Shown here: one piece after another, positions 20,002 to 30,700 of the stretch
Position numbering within the stretch: position 1 is the stretch's first letter
Layout of the letters: the number at the start of each line of letters is the position of its first letter
Virus record (IMG/VR): IMGVR_UViG_3300047564_002857
Span: 1-43,286 of that record
Origin: a virus
DNA length: 43,286 bases
Direction: 5' to 3' (one strand)
The notes under the pieces: model-generated
Database searches by the model: none
What the model saw: the letters and a program-made list of their open reading frames with translations, nothing else
Told to the model about the DNA's origin: nothing
Program-made: the position numbers and the translations under genes

Positions 20002-23000
20002 TGTCGCCAGAACTGATACCTTTGAGCAGCAAAGGGTAAAGATTAATGAAATTGGTTCTCAGGTATTTACAATCACCCAAGGTGGTAGTGATCTTGCTAC
20101 TGGTAATTTAAAAATTGGAGATGGAACTGTTTATGATCCATCACTATCATTTATATCTGATAATACACTAGGAATATACAAAGAATCCACAAAGACTCTA
20201 GGATTTGCAAGTAATGAAAAGAGAATATTCAATATATCAGATTCTTCATTATCCTCTTACAAAGATTTTAATTTTTTCAAAACTTCTATAGTTGATACTA
20301 ATGTTTCTATCTCAAACTCTGGAAGCAATTATTCGTCTGGAATTTTTACATCAGTTCCACTTACTGGTGGTTTGGGTGTTGGGGCATCAGCTGATTTTGA
20401 AGTAGCCTCCCATATAGGAAATGTTACTATTGGCACTGGATATAATCCAGGAACATACAATTCAATATCTTTATCTGGAGGAACTGGATCTGGATGTAGT
20501 GTTTCGTTTGTTGTAGATTCTTTAGTTGGAACAATCAATAATCCTGGAACAGGATATGTAAATGGATTGTATACAAATATTCAATTAACTGGAGGATCTG
20601 GAACTGGAGCAATTGCAACTGTCTCAGTTTCAGGAACTCAGATAATTAATGTTACAATTTTTTCCTCGGGAACTGGTTATGTCTTAGGAGACTTATTGAG
20701 TGTTGATAATGCAAATCTTGGTGGAACTGGTAGTGGATTTGAATTTGAAGTTACAAACAATCCTGGAAGAATTGAAACTATAACTTTTACAAACAGAGGT
20801 TCTGGATATTCAATAGGAAATGTATTGACTTTACCTGGACCAATTACTAGTATATCTACAACACTACAAGCATCTGTAAATAATATTGCAGCAACATTAG
20901 GATCTGGAAGTCAAATTACTGTATCTAGCACTGCAGGAATACTTGCTGGATATTCTGTAGTTTTTGTTTCTGGAACTGGTCAATTAGATTCAAATGTTAC
21001 TGTTCAATCAATTGATGGCCCAACTACACTTACATTATCTTCTGCTCCAATTCAGTCTGGATCGTGTGTATTAAACTTTATACCACAGAATTCTACACAA
21101 ATAACTGTTACAGATTCTACTGGAATTAAAACTGGAGATTTTGTAACTGTAACTTCTGGAACTGGAACTTTGGCACAAGGAGTTACTGTTGTGACTGTAA
21201 GTGGCAACACAATAACTTTATCTCAAGCTCCATTAACTGGTGGGAATGTTACCCTAACATTTAGTCCAGCATATGGACTTGGTACTGGATTTTCTTATAC
21301 AATAACACAATTAGGATCTGTTGAATCTGTATCTATTGTTTCTGGTGGTATCGGATATGCAGACAATGATATATTAGGAGTATCTCCTACAGATTTGATT
21401 GTTCCAATTGTATATTATTTGTCCGTAATATACGTTCAGGAAGTTAGTTTTGTTGGATCTGTTCCAACATCTGCATTTTCAGTTGGAGATTCTCTAGAAC
21501 TTTCTTCTGGTGGATCTCCATATGTGGTTAGAAAAATAAATTCATCTGGTGGAAATATTACTTCTATTTTATTAGATAATAGTGGATTGATTGGAGGAGA
21601 AGAATTAATTGTTTCTGGAAATATCAACGTAACGTTTGATGTTAATACAGCTTCATCTGCATATTACTTATATGTTATTGGCGATGGAACAACTACAAGT
21701 ATTACTCCAGATTTAACATTCTATGTTGGCAATAAGTATAGAATTGATTTTTCCGACAATTCTAATAGTGGTCACGTTTTTGCATTTAGTGAGTTTCCAG
21801 ACGGTAAATGGTCTCCAAGTTTGGTTTCTAACTTAAATGCAACGATAGTTTCTGGATCTAATATTATTCAAGTTACAGATACAACTGGAATTTTACCTGG
21901 AATGACAGTTGAACAGATGTCTGGATCTGGAGATCTTTCCAATACAACTGTTATCAGTGTTGATAGTCCTACACAATTCACAGTAGAATCACCAGCCAAT
22001 ACATCTGGATCTCCAGTAATAGATGTCTATGGAAGTGAATATACAGATGGTGTAGTAAGATCAACTACTTATATTGATATCCAAGTTACAGAGACTACAC
22101 CATCTACGTTATATTATTATTGTGTCAATCACCCAAATATGGGAGGTGCTGATGGCAACGAATCCACGATAACTATTGATCCAAATAATCCAGCATCTTT
22201 CGGAAGTGGATTCTTACTTAACATTGGTTCTGTTGAAGAATTAAATAATATTGCTTTTGATATTGACACGGGTAGTGTAAATTCGACCAGTGTTTTTGCG
22301 ATAAATGGAACTATTGATAATCTAAATTCAAATAGTGTTTCTGCATCAATTAATCTAACAACCCCACTTATATCAACTAGTTTAATATCTTCTGGTTCTT
22401 CGTTATCATTAACTGCACCAAGTTCGATATCTTTTACAACACCGACTATTTCTTTTGGATCCAGAGCATCTTTATCAACATCTACTGGAAACTTTACTTC
22501 TAATGGTATTATAAAATCATTAACCGAAGTAAATGTAAATGATGTTTTAAGAATAACTCCAACAGAAATAAGAACATTTGGTACAACTGATGTTGTTATA
22601 ACTCCAGCAAGTAACAGAATTGCAAAGGTTAATTCTTCTTCTGCATTAATAATACCAGTAGGAGATACTTTACAAAGACCTTCTATTTTAGCTGAATCTG
22701 GGGCGATAAGATTTAATACAGAAACTGGACAATACGAAGGATATAGTGGCACAACTTCTTCTTGGTCTTCCCTAGGTGGTGTTAGAGATCTTGATGGAAA
22801 TACATATATTCTCGCAGAAGAATCTGTTGGATCTAATGATAATACACTCTGGTTTTATAACGATAATATAAACACAGTAAGATTCACTCCAACATACCTA
22901 GATTTCAGAAATAATAAATCAATAAGATCATCAAATGTTTCTGCCCCTCCATTTATTACATGGATAGCAAATACTCCAGTAACTCTTGGTCAATTTGTAA

Positions 23001-24184
23001 AATACAGAAATAATTTATATGAAGTAACAATTTCTGGAACAACTGGAAGTTCTGGTAGCGAACCAACACACACATCGGGATCTTTACCTAATGGTACTGC
23101 AGAATTAACATGGTCACAATTAGCAGTTGCTCCATTAACCTTTGAAGATATTGAGGTATTGAGAATTGGACCTTTAGGTGGATTACCAGTTGTAATTAAT
23201 GGGGATTTGAGATTATTTGAAAATTCGATATCTACTGATATTAATGACTTAATTATTCGTCCAAATTCTGGAAAGAAAGTTACAATTGACGCAGCAACTA
23301 CTTTAGTACTACCATCTGGTGCAGATACAGATAGAGGTGTTCCAAGCCAAGGATCTATTAGATTTAGCACAACATCTGGACAATTCGAAGGTTATGATGG
23401 TGCAAACTGGGGATCTCTTGGTGGTGTAAAAGATGTTGATCAAAATACTTACATTATTCCAGAACTATTACCTGGATCAAATGAAAATATTTTATACTTC
23501 TATAATGATAACAATAATACTCTACAATTATCAACCACATCATTAGATTTTTATTCTGTTGATACTATCAGATCTGTAACCAGTGATGAACTTGAAATTA
23601 CAGCTTCTCTATTAACATTTGATAATGGTGCATCTACATTTGATAATACTGCTACAGATAGAACATTCCTAAGTACAACAAAACAATATTTTGATCTCGG
23701 ACTTTCTGCTGGATTGACAACAGATCCAGTATTAAGATTGGATGATCAGGGAGATGTTTATTTAAATATTGGATTTGGCACAGGTGTTTATAATGGCGTA
23801 AAAGTTTTTGATGGGGATTTGAAAGAATTTGAATTGGCAGATGTTAGGATTCTTACAGAGAAATTAACATTGGTAAAAGGAACTTCTGATAATGGGAGCT
23901 CTGTAATCTATGCAGTAGCATCAAATGCTGGTGCAAAAACTACTATTGTTGCAGAAAATTCCACCTCAGGAGACAAAGAATTCATCGAATTTGGTATTTT
24001 AGATGATGGAACAGATGTATTCCACACAGAGTATGGAAATATAAGAACTGGAACACAGTTAATTGCTACAACATTTGAAGTTACTGGAGCAGGTGATGTA
24101 AGAATAAATATTTCATTAGGGACTGGAGTAAATCCAACTGAGGCAGTTAATATTACTGTTGTATCAAACATTACCAAGAAATAA
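19988..24184 (+). CDS. Repeat-rich tail/baseplate structural protein with predicted cupredoxin domain
   Basis: The 1398-aa product has visible modular structure. After an N-terminal segment come five or six G-x-G-Y/TGGSGTGA repeats (about 100-290), two Ig-like modules (about 302-426), a plastocyanin-like domain (about 560-722) interrupted by a third Ig-like module (about 613-682), and a C-terminal half with two copies of an IRFNTxTGQxEGY module (nt 22646-22906 and 23303-23551). Between those copies lies a W...EPTHTSG module. Cupredoxin ligands are H596, C712, H715 and M718, with HPNMGG after the cysteine. These domains suit an extended virion appendage, perhaps fibre-like; no T4 counterpart can be named. 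The start overlaps the 68-aa gene by 14 bases. Codons are very AT-rich, with GGA for glycine and AGA for arginine. Confidence 0.85.
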   Translation: MPAINVARTDTFEQQRVKINEIGSQVFTITQGGSDLATGNLKIGDGTVYDPSLSFISDNTLGIYKESTKTLGFASNEKRIFNISDSSLSSYKDFNFFKTSIVDTNVSISNSGSNYSSGIFTSVPLTGGLGVGASADFEVASHIGNVTIGTGYNPGTYNSISLSGGTGSGCSVSFVVDSLVGTINNPGTGYVNGLYTNIQLTGGSGTGAIATVSVSGTQIINVTIFSSGTGYVLGDLLSVDNANLGGTGSGFEFEVTNNPGRIETITFTNRGSGYSIGNVLTLPGPITSISTTLQASVNNIAATLGSGSQITVSSTAGILAGYSVVFVSGTGQLDSNVTVQSIDGPTTLTLSSAPIQSGSCVLNFIPQNSTQITVTDSTGIKTGDFVTVTSGTGTLAQGVTVVTVSGNTITLSQAPLTGGNVTLTFSPAYGLGTGFSYTITQLGSVESVSIVSGGIGYADNDILGVSPTDLIVPIVYYLSVIYVQEVSFVGSVPTSAFSVGDSLELSSGGSPYVVRKINSSGGNITSILLDNSGLIGGEELIVSGNINVTFDVNTASSAYYLYVIGDGTTTSITPDLTFYVGNKYRIDFSDNSNSGHVFAFSEFPDGKWSPSLVSNLNATIVSGSNIIQVTDTTGILPGMTVEQMSGSGDLSNTTVISVDSPTQFTVESPANTSGSPVIDVYGSEYTDGVVRSTTYIDIQVTETTPSTLYYYCVNHPNMGGADGNESTITIDPNNPASFGSGFLLNIGSVEELNNIAFDIDTGSVNSTSVFAINGTIDNLNSNSVSASINLTTPLISTSLISSGSSLSLTAPSSISFTTPTISFGSRASLSTSTGNFTSNGIIKSLTEVNVNDVLRITPTEIRTFGTTDVVITPASNRIAKVNSSSALIIPVGDTLQRPSILAESGAIRFNTETGQYEGYSGTTSSWSSLGGVRDLDGNTYILAEESVGSNDNTLWFYNDNINTVRFTPTYLDFRNNKSIRSSNVSAPPFITWIANTPVTLGQFVKYRNNLYEVTISGTTGSSGSEPTHTSGSLPNGTAELTWSQLAVAPLTFEDIEVLRIGPLGGLPVVINGDLRLFENSISTDINDLIIRPNSGKKVTIDAATTLVLPSGADTDRGVPSQGSIRFSTTSGQFEGYDGANWGSLGGVKDVDQNTYIIPELLPGSNENILYFYNDNNNTLQLSTTSLDFYSVDTIRSVTSDELEITASLLTFDNGASTFDNTATDRTFLSTTKQYFDLGLSAGLTTDPVLRLDDQGDVYLNIGFGTGVYNGVKVFDGDLKEFELADVRILTEKLTLVKGTSDNGSSVIYAVASNAGAKTTIVAENSTSGDKEFIEFGILDDGTDVFHTEYGNIRTGTQLIATTFEVTGAGDVRINISLGTGVNPTEAVNITVVSNITKK
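20891..21265 (+). repeat. Two tandem Ig-like protein modules
   Basis: Copy one (20891-21082) and copy two (21089-21265) encode matching segments with the pattern QITVxxTGIxxGxxVxxxSGTGxL followed by VTVxxxxxxTxTLS. A third copy lies at 21824-22033, inside the cupredoxin domain, and a more distant one at about 5839-6033 in the first gene. The likeness is at protein level only; the DNA has diverged. Confidence 0.7.
22646..23551 (+). repeat. Duplicated IRFNTxTGQxEGY module pair
   Basis: The segments at 22646-22906 and 23303-23551 encode the same order of motifs: IP/LPxG, then xGxIRFxTxxGQxEGYxG, W.SLGGV.D.D.NTYI, GSN.N.L.FYNDN and LDF. They are about 85 residues each and about 40 percent or more identical by eye. 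They frame a separate W...EPTHTSG module. Confidence 0.7.
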
Positions 24185-24187
24185 AAA

Positions 24188-24688
24188 ATGGCAACTACAA
24201 GAGAAAAATTTGATTCAGTTGGTGGATTTTCTATCGACAAAACCGTTATTGTCGATGAACTAAGAAACGCTAAAGATCTCAATAGTTTAGAAATAAAAAA
24301 TTCCACATTTCAAGACAGTAAAGTATCAAATTATATACTTAGAGGTTTGAATACTTCTGTTCTCGAATTAGATAATGTTGGCACTCAAATTACAATTGAT
24401 AATAATACTCTTAATTTTATAACTGGACACATTATTGCTGTTAATCCACAGGGATCTGTATATTCGGCAAAATTGGAAACAGCACTATCTTGTGATGCAA
24501 TTGGATCTACTACAGTTCTTTCAAGCATGAGAACCGTTATTAAGGATGATATCCCCTCTGGACAATCTTGGATTATCGATCCTTTAGGATCTTCAAATAG
24601 ATTTAGTTACGCCACAACTAGAGCTGGTACTACAAATAATATTAAGTGGGTTGTATCAACACAAGTCATTAGTATTGAATGGGCTTGA
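24188..24688 (+). CDS. Hypothetical virion-associated protein
   Basis: The 166-aa product begins MATTREKFDSVGGFSIDKTV and shows no recognisable enzyme motif, signal peptide or membrane segment. Predicted strand-rich sequence (for example TQITIDNNTLNFITGHIIAV) and its place between two large structural genes suggest a small virion or fibre-associated protein. It starts 3 bases after the preceding stop codon, so the two genes are probably co-translated. I do not recognise a named family. Confidence 0.75.
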   Translation: MATTREKFDSVGGFSIDKTVIVDELRNAKDLNSLEIKNSTFQDSKVSNYILRGLNTSVLELDNVGTQITIDNNTLNFITGHIIAVNPQGSVYSAKLETALSCDAIGSTTVLSSMRTVIKDDIPSGQSWIIDPLGSSNRFSYATTRAGTTNNIKWVVSTQVISIEWA

Positions 24689-24690
24689 TG

Positions 24691-24697
24691 CTAAATA
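24691..24697 (+). promoter_or_regulatory. Late promoter element CTAAATA for the beta-helix fibre gene
   Basis: CTAAATA sits 2 bases after the TGA of the 166-aa gene and 37 bases before the ATG at 24735, the same arrangement as the element at 11652-11658. The 46-base gap holds no terminator hairpin that I can see. Confidence 0.65.
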
Positions 24698-24734
24698 TAA
24701 CTGAGGATAATAAGGGCGGGAGCTAGTAAGCACC

Positions 24735-27700
24735 ATGAGTTTTAATATCAATTCCGATAAAGAGTTTGTAAGAGGTTCTAAACCACAGCTCATCGGTGAT
24801 AACGAACTTGTCATTAAAGGTGGAGTTGGATCTCTTGAGAGAGAAATCCTCAGAACACAGCTAGATACTAGCACGGGTTTGCCTCGTGTTGGTATTAATA
24901 GAACTGGTCAAAGAGTTAATAATATTTCTATCACAAATGGTGGTACTGGTTATACATTACAACCAACTGTAACTATTGATCCACCAACAACTGCTGGTGG
25001 TGTTCAGGCTCTTGCTTCTGCATTCATCTTCAACGGTCAAGTAGTCAATATTGCTATCAATAATCCTGGTAATGGATATACAACTACTCCCAACGTAGTT
25101 ATTAGTGGTGGTAATGGTGCTGGTGCTGCAGCAGAAGCATTCCTAGACACTGTTGATTTTGAATTGGATATTAACGGTGCTATTAGAACTTCGACATCCA
25201 TCATTTCGGACACCGCGAGAATTCTAAACCTTGATATTGATAACTTTGTTACACCAGATTTGGCACTAAGAGGTCCAAGTCTCAAGACTTATGTAAATAA
25301 CACAGGAACTCCTTGGGCGAGTAACGTTATTGTTCAAAAAAATTCTTATCGATATTTTGGATCTAATGTATATCAAGCATTAAATCAAGGAGAAACTGGA
25401 TCATTAGCTCCAACTCATACAGATGGTATTGTACTTAATGGAGAAGTAAATTTTAAGCATATTGGTTTCCGTGTGGTTGATCAAAGTGCTTTGGGATTTG
25501 GAACTACTGGTGAGGCAGGATTATTTCCACGTTCTATCACACCATTACTTGGTGATAGATCTGATAAGATTGCTACTACAGAATACGTCCTCAACCTAGC
25601 AACTAATGACGTTGGTGGTCGTATCTATGTTTCTGAGCAGATTGGTAGTAATGACAACGATGGTCGTTCTGCTGTTGCTCCAGTTAGAACGATTAAAAAG
25701 GCAGCACAACTTGCTTGGGCAACTCCTGGCGTTAAGGAAACCATCATCGTTTCTGGTGGTGATTATATAGAAGATAATCCTATTTCATTACCACCAGATG
25801 CTTCCGTTGTTGGTGATAACTTACGTTTGGTAATTATTCGTCCAGCAAACCCTGGAAAGCATATTTTTAAATTTGGTGACAAAAACTACGTTACTGGTGT
25901 AACTTATAGAGATAAGATTGATTCAAATGGAGATCCAGTTTCTACTTGGGATTATGCCATGGTCTTTGACGATAAGCAACGCATTATCGTCGATTATGAA
26001 GTAAATGGAGATTTTGGTACAGAGTTCCCAATTGGACATCAGATTTTTGGACCAGACCAGTTCCGAGTAGGATTCCAACAAAATACTGGTCTAAGTGCCC
26101 TACAGACTGGAGTGGAAGTTGTCGGTGTCAATACTGGTGCAAGAGCAAAAGTTATTGGAATATTCCACACTTCTACAACTGGATCTAATGCATTTGTTAG
26201 TGGAACGGTTGATGTTAGGTTAATGAGTGGATCTTTTGTTGAAGGTGAACAATTTAGATATATCACTTCAGCAACGCAAGGATCTTCTATTGCTCTGACA
26301 ATTACTCAAACATCTGGACAAAACAAATTTAGAACAACTACAGATCCATCTGGAATTATTGCTGGTGGTACTTACATTTACCTAGATGACACAGATGATA
26401 GTAGCTTCACCGCTGGATATTATGAAGTTGCGGATGTTGATGATTCTAATCCTGGTTACTGGGATGTTCAAGTTGTTCCAATTCTAAATGCACCTGAGTG
26501 GAATACAACTCAGTCAGAAACGATCCAGATCTTCAACGCATCTGTAACTAGTTTCACATTTGACTCAACATCTCTGAAGTCAATTAGAGCAGAAGGTGAG
26601 GTAGTATTTGTTGATGAAGATATTACAAATACTCTACCAATCCAAAGAATTGACTTCTCTCAGCAGGGTGGATTTACAGATGGTTTCCAGAGCGATCAGT
26701 TTGGTAACTCAGAAGATCTTGGTGGTATTGTATTCTACACCAATGAACTAGTTGGTAGATCGAATATCCACAATTTCAAAGAGGGTCAGGAAATTCTTAT
26801 TCAAGGTCTTCCAACTGGAACACCCGATCTCTCATTCTTGAATGGTAAGCAGAGAATTTACAAGGTTCTTGAAGATGCCGATGGTCGTGCAAGAAGATTT
26901 GTAATTCCAAAGAAAGCTCCTTCAATCAACGACGCAAACTTTGATCCAGGACAATTTGCAACTGTTAGCACATACTCTAAAAGTGTTACCCTATCGCTAC
27001 TCAACTCACCAAACACCTTCCCACTAGCAACTCCTGTCGATAGAAGATATCAAGATGCTTGCATCTACATCAGAAACAACAGAGACTTTATTGCCGATGA
27101 AGTTGTTGGACGTATTAATAGCGAATTCAAGAAGGAATACTTCTCAGTATATAATATTTCTGGTCTAGACTTCCAAATCTATCTCGGAACATCCAGATTT
27201 GAACACACATATATTAGCGGTGGAACTGTAACATTTGGTGGAGTTAATTATAATATTACTGGATTCACATATGACACTGCTGTAACTGGTATTGCAACTA
27301 TAACCACAGACGTTTCCATCCCTGGATTAGCAGAAGATGACATTGTAAAACTTGCTGGTATTCTTGTTGAATGTGATAATGGACAAAAGGTATATCCAAG
27401 TTTCAACATTCCAGTAAGTGATACTCAGTGTAAGCAAGATATTGTACATTTCATCAACGCCCTTGTAAGAGACCTTGAGTTTGGTTCGAACCACAATATC
27501 ATCGAAGCGGCACAGAAGTATATTGTAGGCGCTAAAATCGACTATGTAGAGAATGAAATTATTCAGACTGTACGTGCTATTGAGTATGCTAGAGAGTTAG
27601 CAATTTATGCGATGTGTAACTGGAGAACTGGTAATAGACTTCCAGGTGCTCCAGTATATGCACCACAATATTCATCAGTACCAAGATACTTTGATAATAG

Positions 27701-30700
27701 TGTTATCACAGCAACTGCTGGAACGCCAGCTTGTGATGACGTAAGATCTGCTATCGATACTCTATCGTATCTCTGGGTCGATGTTATTTCAAATGATGCA
27801 TCTGGTAGATATTTGGATGCTGCATATTTGATTGCAAGAAACAGAGATCTAATTGCAGATCAGGCACTAATTGATACCGAAGCTTCGTATCCAACTCTCA
27901 ACCTTTCTGATATCCACCAAAGAAAGTGCCGCAGAGATATTAATTATATTTTATCTGGTCTAATCAGAGACCTTGTACTTGGTGGAAATAGTGGTATAGT
28001 TACTGCCGCAGAAGCATATTTTAGCGGCACTGCGCTTGTTGGTATTGATGCGTCGCAACTTGACGAGACAATCTATGCATATCAACAAGTAAAAGATTAT
28101 GCTATCGCTGCGATGCGTAATTGGACAGATGGAGCAGGTAATGCGATTTCCACCACTTCCCCAATTCCCAAGTTTATTGATAACACAATCATTGCCGACC
28201 CAGCATCTCCAGATTGTGCTAACGTTGCATCTTCCATCACAACATCGATGGGTCTTCTTGAGGATATCCTAGATGGAACAATTGAACCAGGAGAAACAGC
28301 AAAGACTACTGGAACTCTGCATGGTATATCCGACATTATCACATATCCAGATTCCTATATCTATGATGCCAATAATGTAAGAATGGCAATTCGCGGAGAC
28401 TTTGATGATTATCCAATTATTGAAGCTTCACCATATACACAGAACGCATCTGTAATCTCCTTCCTAGGTGGCAGTGGAGCTCTGATTGACGGATCTAAGG
28501 TAAAGCAACCCAACTGCCCATTCCCTGGTCTAGAACTCGATGGTACTGCCTCTTTCCCAAATCAGGGTAAGTCGATGGTTGCTGCGGCATTCACGATTGT
28601 TTCCTTCGGTGGTACTGGTTACAAGATTATCGAAGATGGATACGTTCAGTTGGTTTCTGTTTTCGTAATTTTCTGTGCCGATGGTGTCCTTGCAGAGTCT
28701 GGTGGTTATGCTTCTATCACGAACTCAGCAACAAACTTTGGTATTGCTGCTCTCCGTGGTAGTGGATACAGAAGAGAAGCATATAGTTTTGACGTTGCAA
28801 CAATCACTAATGTTTCTTCAACTCCAACTGGAAGAGCAATTCTAACAGTCGATGGTCTCGGAAGAGAACCACTTGAGCACTATGTTGTCAAGATTGATGG
28901 ATATGAAAATACAAATCCAGATCTTGAATATTTTATTGATTCCGTTGCTGGAGTTGGTGCTGGACCACCATTCCAGGCACAATTAACAATCGACGACGGA
29001 CAGGGACAACCCATGGACCTGACCGATAGTTCTACAGGTCTCCCAGTATCTTTAGGAAATGTCACTGGTGCAACTATCAGACTACATAGACCATCTATCG
29101 TCAATAGCTCCTCTCACACTTGGGAATTTGCTGGTTCTGGTACTAACTACCTTGCTCTACCAGAGAACGGTGGAACTAAGGACGAAGCGCAAGAGCAGGT
29201 ATCTGAAAATTACGGACGTGTTTATGTTTCTGGTACTGACGAACTTGGTGACTTTAAGGTTGGTACGTTCGCTAGAATTGAGAACAGAACTGGTAACATC
29301 ACTTTCACGGGTACAGTTACGATTTCGGAAGTTGAATTCCTCAAACTGAAAGGTGGAGACGTTGTTGTTACTGGATTCTCTGCTGATAATACCTTGGGTG
29401 GAGCAAGCACCAGCAACTCTGTTTTACCTACTCAGAAGGCAGTTAGAGACTACATCACTAACAACCTCGGTCCATACATCAACAAACCATACTCCACGAA
29501 CGCTGTTCCCAGAGCACTGGTTGAACTTACCGACTCTGGCAAGATCTCTATTGACCAGATCCCAGCTCTAAGACCATTCCAGGTTTATACTGTTGCTAAT
29601 CAGACAGAAAGACTGAATATTGAAGGAGCACTTGCTGGCGATATTGCAATTCAACAAGATACAACCACTTCATATATTCTAAATAACGATCTTGATTCTC
29701 TATTCCTAGCATTCCAACCAGATCCAACATTACAATTTACCATCGGTGACATTTTTGATGGAAGTGTAAGTGGTGGTCGCATTCAGGCAACTGAGTACAG
29801 ACAGGGTGTTGTTTATAGAATCAACCTAACAGATGGTGGTTCTGGTTATGTGTCTCCACCAAACGTTGTAATTTCTGGCACTCTACAGCAAGGTGGTGTA
29901 GAAGCAAGAGCGGTTACAACTATTGCTAATGGAGAAGTTGTAACAATTGAAATAGTTTTATATAATGGATATATTGGTGGTAAAGGATATACATCCGCCC
30001 CAACTGTTACGATTGCTGCACCTGCAGGAACTGGAACTCAGGCTACTGCGGTTGCTTTAATTGAAAGCAGACTTTATGGAGATATTGTCAATAGAATTGC
30101 TATCGAAGATACAGATACTATTGAAAGTAGTGATATTCCATCCGAAACTGTTAATATTACAAGAGCTGTAAATACGTCGTCATTTGATAATAATAACTGG
30201 GTATCGCTATCTTCCAATCAGATTGCCGCCACAGATATTGTTTCTGGTGTTATCGAAACTGACCGTCTTGCTTCTGGTGGTGCTGCAAACTCATTCACAT
30301 TCCTCAGAGGAGATCAGAACTGGGCACTTGCAGTTCAATCTATCAAAGGTGCTGAGATTAGATACTTTGATAAACTATACAGCACAGCAAGTAGCGGATC
30401 GAGCCAACTAATCTTCCAAACGAACTCTGACGTTCTACTAGGCCACGAAGTTGTAAATAGTGTTCTTGGTATTCAGGCAAACACCAATATTACTGGTGTT
30501 ATTACTGATGCTGGACTAACGACAATTTCACTCAATAACCCACTCACACAAACTATCAACGCGGGAACAATTATTGAATTCAAGCGTGGTGCTTCTCCAA
30601 TGATCTTTGAGTCATCATACACTCAAGGAAACTTTGTTGATAATATTATTATTGCCAACGGTGGAAGTGGATTTACAGATGGTCAGTATTTTGATGTAGA

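Noticed and set aside
22129-22752. Open minus-strand frame of 207 codons opposite the modular protein gene, and similar ones at 13666-14007, 22990-23370, 32027-32434 and 41015-41455
   Set aside because: They lie wholly opposite well-supported + strand genes, lack credible starts, and their translations show no recognisable motifs. Repetitive AT-rich coding sequence easily leaves such frames open.
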